DNA from: Lysobacter sp. KIS68-7
Lineage (GTDB): Bacteria; Pseudomonadota; Gammaproteobacteria; Xanthomonadales; Xanthomonadaceae
DNA: 64,000 bases
Reading direction: 5' to 3'
Assembly (NCBI RefSeq): GCF_021284745.1
Contig: NZ_CP089925.1
Location: 2,913,001-2,977,000, forward strand
The position numbers were made by a program, and so were the translations under genes. Within the stretch, counting starts at the first letter, position 1. Every line of letters begins with the position of its first letter. Under the pieces are notes generated by a model. That model was not told the DNA's origin. It made no database searches and saw only the letters and a program-made list of their open reading frames with translations. Shown piece by piece: positions 1-8,288 of the stretch.

Positions 1-140
1 CCGACCTCATCCAGAAAGCATTCGCCGGCTCCGGCAAGCACCTGGTCCTCGCCGCACTCGATGCGCACGTGACCGATGCCGAACGCGAGGAGATCCGGCG
101 CCTGCTCGAGGACACCGCGAAGGAGTCGCCCGATGAGTGA
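1..140 (+). CDS. BlaI/MecI/CopY-family transcriptional repressor, C-terminal fragment
   Basis: Only the last 45 codons are in the window, read in the frame that starts at base 3 and ends with TGA at 138-140. The visible residues (LIQKAFAGSGKHLVLAALD, then an acidic helix ending ESPDE) match the C-terminal dimerisation and cleavage segment of BlaI/MecI-type winged-helix repressors. In the known family such a repressor binds its own promoter and is inactivated when a BlaR1-type membrane protease signals. The stop lies inside the start region of the downstream M56 peptidase (8-bp overlap), so the pair is translationally coupled as in classical blaI-blaR1 operons. The DNA-binding domain is outside the window. 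Confidence 0.85.
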   Translation, partial: DLIQKAFAGSGKHLVLAALDAHVTDAEREEIRRLLEDTAKESPDE

Positions 141-2067
141 ATTCACCGCTGCGCTGGTGCCCGCCGTCGGGCAGGCGCTGATCCAATTCACCTGGCAGGG
201 CGCGCTGATCGGTGCGCTGGCGGCGATTGCGTTGCGGATCGCGCGCGAGGCACGGCCGCAGGTGCGGTATGCGATCGCCTGCATCGCCATGCTCGCCTGC
301 GTGGTGGTGCCGGTCGCGAGCGTGCTGCTGGCGTTCGGCGATGCGCAGACCGGGGCCTTCATCGCAGCGCGTGCGCCCATTCGATTCATCGAAGCCTCGA
401 ACGATGCGGTTGTCGCGCTCGATTGGCGCACGCGGCTCGAGACGATGTCGCCGCTGATCGTCGCACTGTGGGCCACCGGGGCCAGCGTGTTCTGCCTGCG
501 CACACTGTTCGGCGTGGCGTGGGTGGCACGCATGCGCGCGACCACGCAATCCCCGCTGCAAGCGCAATGGCAAGCGCGCCTGGATGCGCTGGCCGAACGC
601 TTCGGCCTGCGCGGCGTTGCGCTGCGCCTGGTCGATGCGCTCGATTCGCCGGTCGCCGCAGGTTGGTTGCGCCCCGTCGTGCTGCTGCCGACGTCGGTCG
701 CGCTGCGCATGCCGGTGGAACTCGTCGATGCCCTGCTCGCCCACGAACTCGCCCACGTGCGTCGTCACGATTACCTGGTGAACCTGCTGCAGCGCGCGGT
801 CGAAGCGCTGTTGTTCTACCACCCGGTGACCTGGTGGCTGTCGCGTCGCGTGCGCATCGAACGCGAACTCATCGCCGACCGCCTCGCCGCCGATGCCATC
901 GGCGATCCGCGCCGCCTCGCCGTCGCACTCGCGGCCTTGTCCGAACTTCCCGTCCGCCCCGCCCTTCCCCACCTCGCACATGCCGCCCATGGAGGCCAGC
1001 TGATGTCCCGCATCCAGCAATTGATCCGCTCGCAGTCGCGTGCCCAGCGCACCCCGCCGGCCGGACGCGTCGCGCTTCCCCTCATCGGCATCGCCGCGGC
1101 GTGCGTGGCCTTCTATGCGCAGGCGCAGATCGGTCACGCGCCCAACATCGCGACGCCCGCCGTCACTGCCCGGCCTGTTGTTGCAAGCGCCCCGAGCGCC
1201 ATGGCCACGCCTGTCGTCGCCGCGTCTCCCGCAGTGAAGGCAACGCCCGTCGTGGCCGCCACGCCCGCCGTGCAGGCCACGCCCGTCGTCGCGCAAGTCA
1301 CGCACTTCGGCAACGACAAGGACCGCGACGCCTGGGCCATCGTGCGCAAGGGCGAGGACGGTTACTCGATGTCCGGCTCCGCGGGCGACATGCACGACAT
1401 CGACGCCGCCAAGCGCGCGCTGCAGGACGACTTCGTGTGGTATCGCCACGCCGGCAAGGCCTACGTGATCGACGATCCCGCGATCGTCGCGCGCGCCCGG
1501 GCCGCGTGGAAGAACACCGACGCACTCGGCAAGCAGATGTCCGCCCTCGGCGACCAGATGTCGGTGCACGGCAACAAGATGGAAGCGCTCGGCAAGCAGA
1601 TGGAAGCCCTGTCGAAGGACAACACCCCCTCGGCGGCGATGATGCAGGCGAGCGAGCGCATGAGCGCGCTGGGCAAGCAGCAGAGCGAACTCGCCGGCCG
1701 CCAGCAGCTGATCGCGATGAAGCAGCGCAAGGCCGACAGCGACGCCGAGAACGCGAAGCTCGATGCGGAAATGGACAAGCTCGGCGAAGAGATGGACAAG
1801 CTCGGCGAACAGATGGATGCGCAGGGCGCGATCGTCGATCGCGAATCGGCGAAGCTCGATCGCAACAGCGAACCGATGGATGCGCTGGGCCGCCAGATGG
1901 ACGAAGCGTCCAAGCCGATGGACGAACTCGGCAAACAGATGGATGCGCTCGGCAAGCAGCAGGAAATCGAAGCACGCAAGGCCGAGAAGACGCTCAGGGC
2001 CCTGATCGGCGAAGCGGAAAGCAAGGGCCTTGCGAAGCCGGCACCGGGTCGCAGCTCCGCGCAGTAA
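133..2067 (+). CDS. M56 (BlaR1-like) membrane metallopeptidase with heptad-repeat periplasmic tail
   Basis: The product has 644 aa from ATG 133, chosen because it overlaps the end of the upstream repressor gene. Hydrophobic segments lie near residues 12-34, 48-68, 107-131 and 313-330. The zinc motif HELAH is at 204-208, followed by a conserved arginine-rich stretch and the downstream acidic ligand region typical of M56 peptidases. In BlaR1/MecR1 this cytosolic protease domain triggers inactivation of the BlaI-type repressor. After the last membrane segment comes an Ala/Pro/Val linker with repeated ATPVV units, then about residues 460-620 made of 7-residue units such as LGKQMDA and LGEEMDK, a likely coiled coil. 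There is no penicillin-binding sensor domain, so the signal sensed is probably not a beta-lactam acylating a PBP-like domain. That is inference. Confidence 0.85.
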   Translation: MSEFTAALVPAVGQALIQFTWQGALIGALAAIALRIAREARPQVRYAIACIAMLACVVVPVASVLLAFGDAQTGAFIAARAPIRFIEASNDAVVALDWRTRLETMSPLIVALWATGASVFCLRTLFGVAWVARMRATTQSPLQAQWQARLDALAERFGLRGVALRLVDALDSPVAAGWLRPVVLLPTSVALRMPVELVDALLAHELAHVRRHDYLVNLLQRAVEALLFYHPVTWWLSRRVRIERELIADRLAADAIGDPRRLAVALAALSELPVRPALPHLAHAAHGGQLMSRIQQLIRSQSRAQRTPPAGRVALPLIGIAAACVAFYAQAQIGHAPNIATPAVTARPVVASAPSAMATPVVAASPAVKATPVVAATPAVQATPVVAQVTHFGNDKDRDAWAIVRKGEDGYSMSGSAGDMHDIDAAKRALQDDFVWYRHAGKAYVIDDPAIVARARAAWKNTDALGKQMSALGDQMSVHGNKMEALGKQMEALSKDNTPSAAMMQASERMSALGKQQSELAGRQQLIAMKQRKADSDAENAKLDAEMDKLGEEMDKLGEQMDAQGAIVDRESAKLDRNSEPMDALGRQMDEASKPMDELGKQMDALGKQQEIEARKAEKTLRALIGEAESKGLAKPAPGRSSAQ

Positions 2068-2093
2068 CGCGCAAGTCGTTCCCCCCAACGAAA

Positions 2094-2117
2094 AACGCCA
2101 GCCGCGAGGCTGGCGTT
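2094..2117. terminator. Bidirectional intrinsic terminator
   Basis: A perfect 10-bp stem (aacgccagcc / ggctggcgtt) with a GCGA loop, flanked by A's on the left and a T-rich run (cttctttc) on the right. It sits between the convergent M56 peptidase and rhlE genes and can serve both strands. Confidence 0.8.
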
Positions 2118-2139
2118 CTTCTTTCAACGGACGTTGCGA

Positions 2140-3465
2140 TCAGGCGCGCGAGTCGCGGCGCGTGCCGCTGGCGGGCTTCCCGTTGCCGCCACCGCGATGC
2201 TGCTTCGGACCGGCGTGCGCATGGCGCGGCTGTTGGCCGCTGGGCTTGCCATGCGGACGATGCCCGCGCTGCGGACGCGGACCGCGCGGCGCATTGAAGG
2301 GCGCGTTGTCGCTGCGCATCTGGCGGCTCGGTTCGAAACCGGGCACGGTCTCCATCGCGATGTCCGCCTTCAGCATGCGCTGGATCTGGCGCAGCAGGCC
2401 TGCTTCGTCGGGCGAGACCAGCGACAGCGCTTCGCCCTGCGCACCGTTGCGGCCGGTGCGGCCGATGCGGTGCACGTAATCCTCCGCGACCATCGGCAGG
2501 TCGTGGTTGATCACCAGCGGCAGGTTCACGATGTCCAGGCCGCGCGCGGCGACGTCGGTGGCCACCAGCACGCGCGCCTTGCCCGACTTGAAGTCGTTCA
2601 ACGCACGCTGGCGCGCCGCCTGGCTCTTGTTGCCGTGGATCGCCACGGCCGCGAGGCCGGCGTCTTCCAGCTGTTCGGCCAGGCGGTTGCAGCCGTGCTT
2701 GGTCTTGCCGAACACCAGCACCTGCTCGGTGTGGCGCTTGGCAAGGATGTCGATCAGCAGCTCGCGCTTGCGCGGGCCGTCGACCGGGTGCGCGCGATGC
2801 ACGATGGTGTCGGCGATCGTGTTGTTCGCCGCGACCTGCACCTGCTGCGGGTTGCGCATGAACTCCAGCGCGAGCTGGCGGATGCGCGATTCGAAGGTCG
2901 CAGAGAACAGCAGCGTCTGGCGATTGGTCGGCACGCGCGCGATCACGCGCTTGATCGAGGGCAGGAAGCCCATGTCGAGCATGCGGTCGGCTTCATCGAG
3001 GATGAGCATTTCCACCGCATCGAGCTTCGCGGTGCCGCGCTCCAGGTGGTCGAGCAGGCGGCCGGGGCACGCGACGAGCACGTCGACGCCGCGGCGCAGC
3101 TGTTCGATCTGCGGCTGCATGCCGGCGCCGCCGTAGATCGACGTGATGTTCAGGCGCAGGTGCTTTCCGTAGGCGCGCAGGCTGTCGTTGACCTGCACGG
3201 CGAGTTCGCGGGTCGGCACCAGGATCAGGGCGCGCGGCTTGCGCGGACCCTTCACCGCGGCCGGCTGGCCTTCGGCCAGGCGCTGCAGCAACGGCAGGCC
3301 GAAGGCAGCGGTCTTGCCGGTGCCGGTCTGCGCGCCGCCGAGCACGTCGTGGCCGGCGAGGACGAGCGGGATCGCGTCGGCCTGGATTGGCGTGGGCGTG
3401 TTGTAGTTGGTTTCGGCGAGCGCGCGCAGCAGCGCGGGCGCGAGCCCGAGGCTTTCAAACGTCAT
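2140..3465 (-). CDS. rhlE: DEAD-box ATP-dependent RNA helicase, RhlE type
   Basis: The product has 441 aa from ATG 3465. This start was chosen because GGAG lies about 8 bases upstream and the Q-motif region (F-SLGL...TPIQ) begins at once; the open frame continues further upstream without similarity. Motif I AQTGTGKT is at 45-52, PTREL near 84, DEAD at 157-160, SAT at 188-190 and HRIGRTGR at 332-339. It unwinds structured RNA with ATP in the cytoplasm; RhlE proteins act in ribosome assembly and in RNA decay alongside RNase E. The tail after residue 385 is a basic, Gly/His/Pro/Arg-rich extension typical of RhlE and likely to bind RNA. The gene stands alone and converges on the M56 gene. Confidence 0.95.
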   Translation of the reverse strand: MTFESLGLAPALLRALAETNYNTPTPIQADAIPLVLAGHDVLGGAQTGTGKTAAFGLPLLQRLAEGQPAAVKGPRKPRALILVPTRELAVQVNDSLRAYGKHLRLNITSIYGGAGMQPQIEQLRRGVDVLVACPGRLLDHLERGTAKLDAVEMLILDEADRMLDMGFLPSIKRVIARVPTNRQTLLFSATFESRIRQLALEFMRNPQQVQVAANNTIADTIVHRAHPVDGPRKRELLIDILAKRHTEQVLVFGKTKHGCNRLAEQLEDAGLAAVAIHGNKSQAARQRALNDFKSGKARVLVATDVAARGLDIVNLPLVINHDLPMVAEDYVHRIGRTGRNGAQGEALSLVSPDEAGLLRQIQRMLKADIAMETVPGFEPSRQMRSDNAPFNAPRGPRPQRGHRPHGKPSGQQPRHAHAGPKQHRGGGNGKPASGTRRDSRA

Positions 3466-3708
3466 GGATGGAGCTCCGATGTGGTCGCACGCCGCATGCG
3501 GCGTGCACTCGAAGCTTTCCCTGGAACCGCGCTGTCGAGTCAGTTGTGCGCAGCAGGCAAGAAGGCCTGTGCGTGTCGCGCAACGAAAGAGGTACGGGAG
3601 GATCGCCTGTGGGCGATCAAGGGCCGGGAAAACGCTAGGCCGTGCGCGAGCGGCGCGAACCTTAACACGGGTCGGGGGCCAAAAGGGGCGGCCGGGGCCG
3701 ATCGCATG
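3466..3708. other. Intergenic leader region upstream of rhlE
   Basis: About 240 bases without a convincing gene. It contains an inverted repeat gatcgcc-tgtg-ggcgatc at 3601-3618 that would form a 7-bp hairpin in a long 5' leader of rhlE. RNA helicase genes often have long, structured leaders, so this may be regulatory, but no known riboswitch pattern was recognised. Confidence 0.35.
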
Positions 3709-3735
3709 AAAAAAACGGCGCCCCGGAGGGCGCCG
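3709..3735 (-). terminator. Intrinsic terminator for the beta-helix protein gene
   Basis: Read on the minus strand, an 8-bp GC stem (cggcgccc / gggcgccg, loop of 4) is followed by seven T's (the A run at 3709-3715). It lies about 30 bases past the stop of the gene at 3766-4863. Confidence 0.85.
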
Positions 3736-3765
3736 CTTCATAAACCGGGTTCTGCGCCCGGCTGC

Positions 3766-4863
3766 TTACTTGTAGGAGTTGGTCCCGATGGTGCGCGAGG
3801 ACGAGCTCTTCCACAGGATGTCGCGCTCCACCTTGCTCGACCAGCCGGTGAGCGTGAACGGGGTGCGGGACCTGGCGCCCAGTCGCGTGTAGTTCTGGTA
3901 CGACATGTTGCCGCTGTGGGTCACGCCCGAGGTGCCGGTGTTGTAGACGATGCCGGTCGCCGAGTTGTAGCGGAACGTGTTGTTGGTGACCTTCAGGCCG
4001 GAAATGCCGTTCGTCCCCATGCCCAGGCTGCCGTTGTGCTCCAGCGTGCACCCGGTGATGGTGACGTTGGTGGAGCGCTTCCAGATGTTCAGTCCGTACT
4101 TGGCGTTGTTGTTCAAGCGGCAGTTCTGGATGAGGATCGCCGTGGCGCGGCCGTTCTCGTCCGGTTCGATGTCGATGCCGCACTCGGGCGAGGTGCCCTT
4201 GCTGTAGCTGAACTCGGAGTCGTAGACCTTGACGTTCGAGCAGTTCGTGATCGACAGGCCCTGGCGACGGTTGCCGGTGGAGATGATGTTGGCGATCACC
4301 ACGTCGTAGGCATTGCCGCCGATGCACACGCCATCGCCGGTGCACTTGGACACGCGCAGGTCGCGGATGGTGACGCGCTGCGAACCGCCACCGACCGAGA
4401 TGCCGTGGCCCCACTCTTCCGTGCTGCTCGAACCGAAGATGTGCGTGTCGCGATCGCCGACCAGCTGGCCACCGGAGACTTCCACGTCGGTCTTGCCGCT
4501 GATGTTGATGAGGTAGTGGCGCGAGAGCGAAGTGGTCTTCGCCTTGAGGATCGCACCGGAAGCCAACTGCAGGTGCATCTTGCTGCGCAGGTTGATCTTC
4601 TTGCCGGTGTCGATCATGTACGTGCCGGCCGGAATCGTGACCGTGCCGCCGGTGGTGGGAAGCGAGTTGATGGCGGCCTGGATCGCCGCAGTATCGTCAT
4701 GCCGACCGTCGCCCACGGCGCCATAAGTTTTGACGCTGCGGATGGTGCTGCCGTTCGCGCGGTTCGGCGGCGTGGTCAGGGCGAAGGCGGGCAAGGAAAC
4801 GCCCCCGATGACCATCGGTGCCATCATGACCATGGAGTTTCGGATGAATTCGCGACGAGGCAT
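3766..4863 (-). CDS. Tat-exported right-handed beta-helix protein (pectate_lyase_3 / GH28-related)
   Basis: The product has 365 aa from ATG 4863. The N-terminus MPRREFIRNS followed by a hydrophobic stretch ending LPAFA is a twin-arginine signal, so the protein is probably exported folded. The mature part begins with VKTYGAVGDGRHDDTAAIQ, the hallmark entry of the pectate_lyase_3 beta-helix family, and continues with repeated N/V/I rungs (VTIRDLRVSKC, VTITGCTLEHN, LKVTNNTF). Such proteins are usually polysaccharide lyases or hydrolases; the substrate cannot be read from sequence. A TTG at 4905 with AAGGGG upstream is an alternative start and aligns better with the start of the paralog at 53350-54459 (380 aa). 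ATG at 4986 would bury the Tat signal and was rejected. It is a single-gene unit with its own terminator. Confidence 0.8.
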   Translation of the reverse strand: MPRREFIRNSMVMMAPMVIGGVSLPAFALTTPPNRANGSTIRSVKTYGAVGDGRHDDTAAIQAAINSLPTTGGTVTIPAGTYMIDTGKKINLRSKMHLQLASGAILKAKTTSLSRHYLINISGKTDVEVSGGQLVGDRDTHIFGSSSTEEWGHGISVGGGSQRVTIRDLRVSKCTGDGVCIGGNAYDVVIANIISTGNRRQGLSITNCSNVKVYDSEFSYSKGTSPECGIDIEPDENGRATAILIQNCRLNNNAKYGLNIWKRSTNVTITGCTLEHNGSLGMGTNGISGLKVTNNTFRYNSATGIVYNTGTSGVTHSGNMSYQNYTRLGARSRTPFTLTGWSSKVERDILWKSSSSRTIGTNSYK

Positions 4864-4905
4864 TCCTGCCTCGCGCACGGCGTGCACGAGCTTGGTGTCG
4901 TTCAA

Positions 4906-5347
4906 GGTGAAAACCCCTTTCGTTTTTGGATCGGCAAGAAAGTTGGCGAAGAGCCAGCCGATCAATGGAAGGAAGTCACGCTGCAATCACGATGGATCGG
5001 TCGATCAACTTGTCGACGTCTCGTGATGGCGTGGAGGGACTGTAACCGCTCGGGATGACTTTTCACCTACTCGTCATCGAATTGCTGAGCATTCGCACTC
5101 GATCGGCGCATTCACGTTGGGAACGATTCAGAGGCGTGAAAGCGACCACGCATGATTTAACGCGCATGTAACGCATCGCGTCGAATTGGACGCGCATATA
5201 GGCCAATGAATGCATGCATGCAGTGGCAAGCGCAGAGCTTGAAGCTGCGTTTTGCGCAGCGCAACAAGCATGCCGACACGCGGGCGACCGCCTGTATGCC
5301 TTTCTCGCGTTGCCGCTACAGACCGCCCCTCGAAAATCCCCCGAACG
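4906..5347. other. Intergenic promoter region, relatively AT-rich
   Basis: About 440 bases between the divergent beta-helix gene and the MBL-fold gene. No gene was recognised. It is AT-richer than its surroundings, especially around 5080-5220, and contains the 12-bp palindrome TGCATGCATGCA at 5211-5222 and two related stretches (acgcgcatgtaac, gacgcgcatatag) about 35 bases apart. It must hold the promoter of the minus-strand gene; exact -35/-10 boxes could not be fixed. Confidence 0.4.
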
Positions 5348-6358
5348 ATGCGGGTTCATCATCTCAACTGCATGACGACCCGCCCGACGTCCGGGAGGTC
5401 GGCGTTCGAGCGCGGCCACCTGATCGCGCATTGCCTGCTGGTGGAATCGGAAAACGGACTCGTGCTCGTCGACACGGGCCTGGGCCTGGGGGATGTCACG
5501 GATCCCGGGCAACGGCTCAGCCGTTTCTTCCTGCGGCTGGTGAAGCCGGAATTGCATGCGGAGATGACCGCGGCGCGGCAGATCGAACGGCTGGGCTTCC
5601 GCGCCTCCGACGTGCGCGACATCGTGCTCACGCACCTGGATTTCGACAGCGCCGGCGGCCTCGACGACTTCCCGCGGGCGCGTGTACACCTGCTGGCCCG
5701 CGAGCGGGACGATGCCGCGCGGCAGAGGACCTGGATGGATCGGCAGCGCTACCGCCCGCAGCAGTGGTCCACGCGCAACCACTGGATCACCTACGAGCCA
5801 CGGGAAGGCGAACACTGGATGGGCTTGCCCTGCGTGCGCGCGTTGAGCGGCCTGCCGGCGGACCTCCTGTTGGTCCCGCTGGCGGGACATACGCTGGGCC
5901 ATGCGGGCGTTGCGATCCGCGCCGACGAGGGCTGGCGCCTGCACGCCGGCGATGCCTTCTTCGATCCGCGCGAGATCGACGAGCACCCGCACTGCCGCAT
6001 GGGCCTGCGGCTGTACGAGCGCATGCTGGACCAGGATCGCCCCGCGCGCCTGCGCAACCAGGCGCGCCTGCGTGCGCTGCATCGCGCGCATCCCGACATC
6101 GAGATTTTCTGCTCGCACGATCCGCAGGCCTTCGAACGGCTGTCGGGGCGATCGTCGCGCGTGCCCGTGGCCGCGGGCGATACGGGCGATCCCTATCGCA
6201 AGATCGTGCGGCGGCCCGAGGTTGCGATGCACCCCTCCATCGCCCGCGAAGCCGCGCCCGGCATCGAGGTGTACGACCACGAAGTCGAGAACATCGACCT
6301 GGATTTCGAAACGCTCACGCCCGCGCGCGACGAAGAAGCGCCGCGCCAGACACCCTGA
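5348..6358 (+). CDS. MBL-fold metallo-hydrolase with altered metal motif
   Basis: The product has 336 aa from ATG 5348, where similarity to lactonase/glyoxalase II-like MBL proteins begins (MRVHHLNC, then LVLVDTGLGL at 39-48). The usual zinc motif HxHxDH reads H96-L-D98-F-D100-S101: the second His is Asp, as in a known HLDxDHAGG subgroup, and the last His is Ser. Other ligand candidates are kept: H181/H185 in AGHTLGH, D202 in GDAFFD, and a late His in FCSHD. It probably hydrolyses a small ester, thioester or lactone in the cytoplasm (no signal peptide). The start codon has only a weak ribosome-binding site. Its TGA overlaps the ATG of exonuclease III, so both are translated as a unit. Confidence 0.8.
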   Translation: MRVHHLNCMTTRPTSGRSAFERGHLIAHCLLVESENGLVLVDTGLGLGDVTDPGQRLSRFFLRLVKPELHAEMTAARQIERLGFRASDVRDIVLTHLDFDSAGGLDDFPRARVHLLARERDDAARQRTWMDRQRYRPQQWSTRNHWITYEPREGEHWMGLPCVRALSGLPADLLLVPLAGHTLGHAGVAIRADEGWRLHAGDAFFDPREIDEHPHCRMGLRLYERMLDQDRPARLRNQARLRALHRAHPDIEIFCSHDPQAFERLSGRSSRVPVAAGDTGDPYRKIVRRPEVAMHPSIAREAAPGIEVYDHEVENIDLDFETLTPARDEEAPRQTP

Positions 6359-7215
6359 TGCCGGCACGCAAGGGCGCCCCGCTCCGCATCGCGACCTTCA
6401 ACGTCAACGGCATCCGCTCGCGCCTGCCCCACCTGTTGCAATGGCTGGAGCGCGAGCAGCCGGACATCGCCTGCCTGCAGGAGCTCAAGGCGGTCGACGA
6501 AAAATTCCCGATCGCCGAACTGCGCGACGTCGATTACGGCGCGTCGTGGCACGGGCAAGCCTCCTGGAACGGCGTGGCGATCCTCTCGCGCGGCAGCGAT
6601 CCGATCGAAAGCCGCCGCGGCCTGCCCGGCGCGCGCGACGATGTGCAGAGCCGTTACCTCGAAGCCGCCGCGCACGGCGTGATCGTGGGATGCCTGTACC
6701 TGCCCAACGGCAATCCACGCCCTGGGCCGAAGTTCGACTACAAGCTCGCGTGGTTCGATCGCTTCCTCGCGCACGCGCAAGGCCTGTTCGACAGCGGCCA
6801 TCCGGTCGTGCTCGCCGGCGATTACAACGTGGTGCCCACCGACGCGCTCGACATCTACGATCCGAAATCGTGGAAGAAGGATGCGCTCCTGCAACCCGAA
6901 ACCCGCGAACGCTGGCAGGCGCTGCTCGCGCAAGGCTGGACGGATGCACTGCGCACGCTGCATCCGGAGGACAAGGTCTTCACGTTCTGGGATTACTTCC
7001 GCAACCACTGGCCGCGCAACGCGGGGCTGCGCATCGACCATCTGTTGCTCAGCGCGGACCTTGCGCCACGGCTGCGTGCGGCCGACGTCGATCGTTGGGT
7101 GCGCGACTTGCCGGGCGCGAGCGACCACGCGCCGACGTGGATCGAATTGGGCGAAGCGAAGCCAAGCCGCGCGGGCACGCAGGCGCCGCGCGGCCGGAAG
7201 ACTACTTCAGCTTGA
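6358..7215 (+). CDS. xthA: Exodeoxyribonuclease III / AP endonuclease
   Basis: The product has 285 aa from the ATG that overlaps the preceding stop (ATGA). Endonuclease/exonuclease/phosphatase fold residues are visible: RIATFNVNGIRSR at 10-22, LQELK with catalytic E42, GDYNVVP, and the C-terminal SDHAPTW catalytic His motif. It cleaves DNA 5' to abasic sites and removes 3' blocking groups in base excision repair. Its length matches XthA/ExoIII (about 270 aa) with a short basic C-terminal tail. The last 14 bases overlap the convergent gene at 7202-7654. Confidence 0.93.
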   Translation: MPARKGAPLRIATFNVNGIRSRLPHLLQWLEREQPDIACLQELKAVDEKFPIAELRDVDYGASWHGQASWNGVAILSRGSDPIESRRGLPGARDDVQSRYLEAAAHGVIVGCLYLPNGNPRPGPKFDYKLAWFDRFLAHAQGLFDSGHPVVLAGDYNVVPTDALDIYDPKSWKKDALLQPETRERWQALLAQGWTDALRTLHPEDKVFTFWDYFRNHWPRNAGLRIDHLLLSADLAPRLRAADVDRWVRDLPGASDHAPTWIELGEAKPSRAGTQAPRGRKTTSA

Positions 7216-7654
7216 GCTCGCGCAGCAGTTCGGAGCCGAGCAGCTCGCGCATGACCACGCGCTTGCCCGAGGCTTCGTCCGCTTCCTTGACGCTCAGGTT
7301 CGTCACCTTCTTCATGATCGGCGCCATCTTGGCCTGCATGCCGTCGAGCGTCGCCATGTTGGGATAGGTGACCACCAGGTACAGGTCGGGCTCCTGCGGG
7401 CTGTGCGCGTCGTTGCGGTAGACGCCGTAGTCGAGCACGTAGCCGGCCTTCTTCGCCTCTTCCATGACGCCCTTCCAGTTCTTCTGGAGGTAGGCCAGGT
7501 AGTTCTCGAACTGGCCGTCGACGACCTTGATGGAGCTCACCTCGACGACCGCCCCTTCGGTATACGCACTGTCCTGCGCGAAGACCGGCGCGGCGAACAG
7601 CGTCAGGCAGAGCAATACGATCCGGGTCATCCCGGCCCTCAGAGCACGATTCAT
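7202..7654 (-). CDS. Secreted alpha-beta-barrel-like protein of unknown function
   Basis: The product has 150 aa from ATG 7654, preceded by GGAGGA at a good distance. The N-terminus (TRIVLLCLTLFAAPVFA) is a signal peptide cleaved before QDSAYTEG. The remainder (VVEVSSIKVVDGQFENYLAYL, YRNDAHSPQEPDLYLVVTY) resembles dimeric ferredoxin-like alpha-beta barrel proteins of the NIPSNAP/EthD kind, but no enzyme activity can be claimed. It converges on xthA with a short overlap and stands alone. Confidence 0.75.
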   Translation of the reverse strand: MNRALRAGMTRIVLLCLTLFAAPVFAQDSAYTEGAVVEVSSIKVVDGQFENYLAYLQKNWKGVMEEAKKAGYVLDYGVYRNDAHSPQEPDLYLVVTYPNMATLDGMQAKMAPIMKKVTNLSVKEADEASGKRVVMRELLGSELLRELKLK

Positions 7655-7843
7655 GGCGCGTTTCCTCCAATGGTCACCCCTGCGCCCCGGCCAACGCCGG
7701 CACCAAGCGGCAGCGGACAGCCGTTTGTCAGGTCGCGCGGGCGCCCTCGCGGGGAAAATGTTTCCGCCCGCGGGCAGGCCGGTCATCGGGATTTCACCGT
7801 GCGCACCGGACCGTTCGCCGCCACGATCCCGCAAGGAATGCCC

Positions 7844-8281
7844 ATGATCAGCGCCGCCGACATCCTCGCCGCCCGACTGCTCGTCGTCGACGACGATCCG
7901 GATGCCTTGCGCTCGCTGGAACAGATGCTCACCGCGGCCGGCTTCGGGGACGTGGTGGCCACGAGCGACCCGCGTGCGGTCGAAGGGCTGCATCGCGAGC
8001 AGGATTTCGACGCGATCCTGCTCGACGTGCACATGCCGTACATGGACGGCTTCGAAGTGATGGAATCGCTCAAGCCCTTCGAACGCGGCGGCTACCTGCC
8101 GGTCCTGGCGCTCACCGCCGAACCCGGGCATCGCACCCGGGCGCTGCGCTATGGCGCGAAAGATTTCCTGCGCAAGCCCTTCGATCCGGAGGAGTTGTTG
8201 TTGCGCGTGCGCAACCTGCTCGAAGTCCGCCTGCTCTACAAGGATCGCGAAGCCGCCGCGGCGGGCGCCGCAGCCGGCTGA
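7844..8281 (+). CDS. Stand-alone response regulator receiver protein
   Basis: The product has 145 aa; ATG 7844 is preceded by AAGGA at 6 bases, better than the in-frame ATG six bases earlier. A single CheY-like receiver domain: the acidic pair in LLVVDDDPD, the phospho-acceptor Asp in DAILLDVHMPYMDG, the Thr in LALTAE and the Lys in FLRKPFDPEE. No DNA-binding or enzymatic output domain follows, only an Ala-rich C-terminus after the final helix. No histidine kinase is adjacent. A Nudix gene follows 7 bases downstream and is probably co-transcribed. Confidence 0.9.
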   Translation: MISAADILAARLLVVDDDPDALRSLEQMLTAAGFGDVVATSDPRAVEGLHREQDFDAILLDVHMPYMDGFEVMESLKPFERGGYLPVLALTAEPGHRTRALRYGAKDFLRKPFDPEELLLRVRNLLEVRLLYKDREAAAAGAAAG

Positions 8282-8288
8282 GCCGCGC

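Noticed and set aside
1510-1980. Repetitive DNA that could be taken for a CRISPR or tandem-repeat array
   Set aside because: Units are 21 bp, imperfect, in frame with the peptidase and encode heptads; no spacers.
7-2127. A 706-codon open frame opposite the M56 peptidase
   Set aside because: It mirrors the repeats of the peptidase gene (LHLFAE-type repetition) and has no start signal or homology; a shadow frame.
5206-7215. A 669-codon frame covering both the MBL-fold gene and xthA
   Set aside because: The first half is the wrong frame of the MBL-fold gene; the real xthA start overlaps the preceding stop at 6358.
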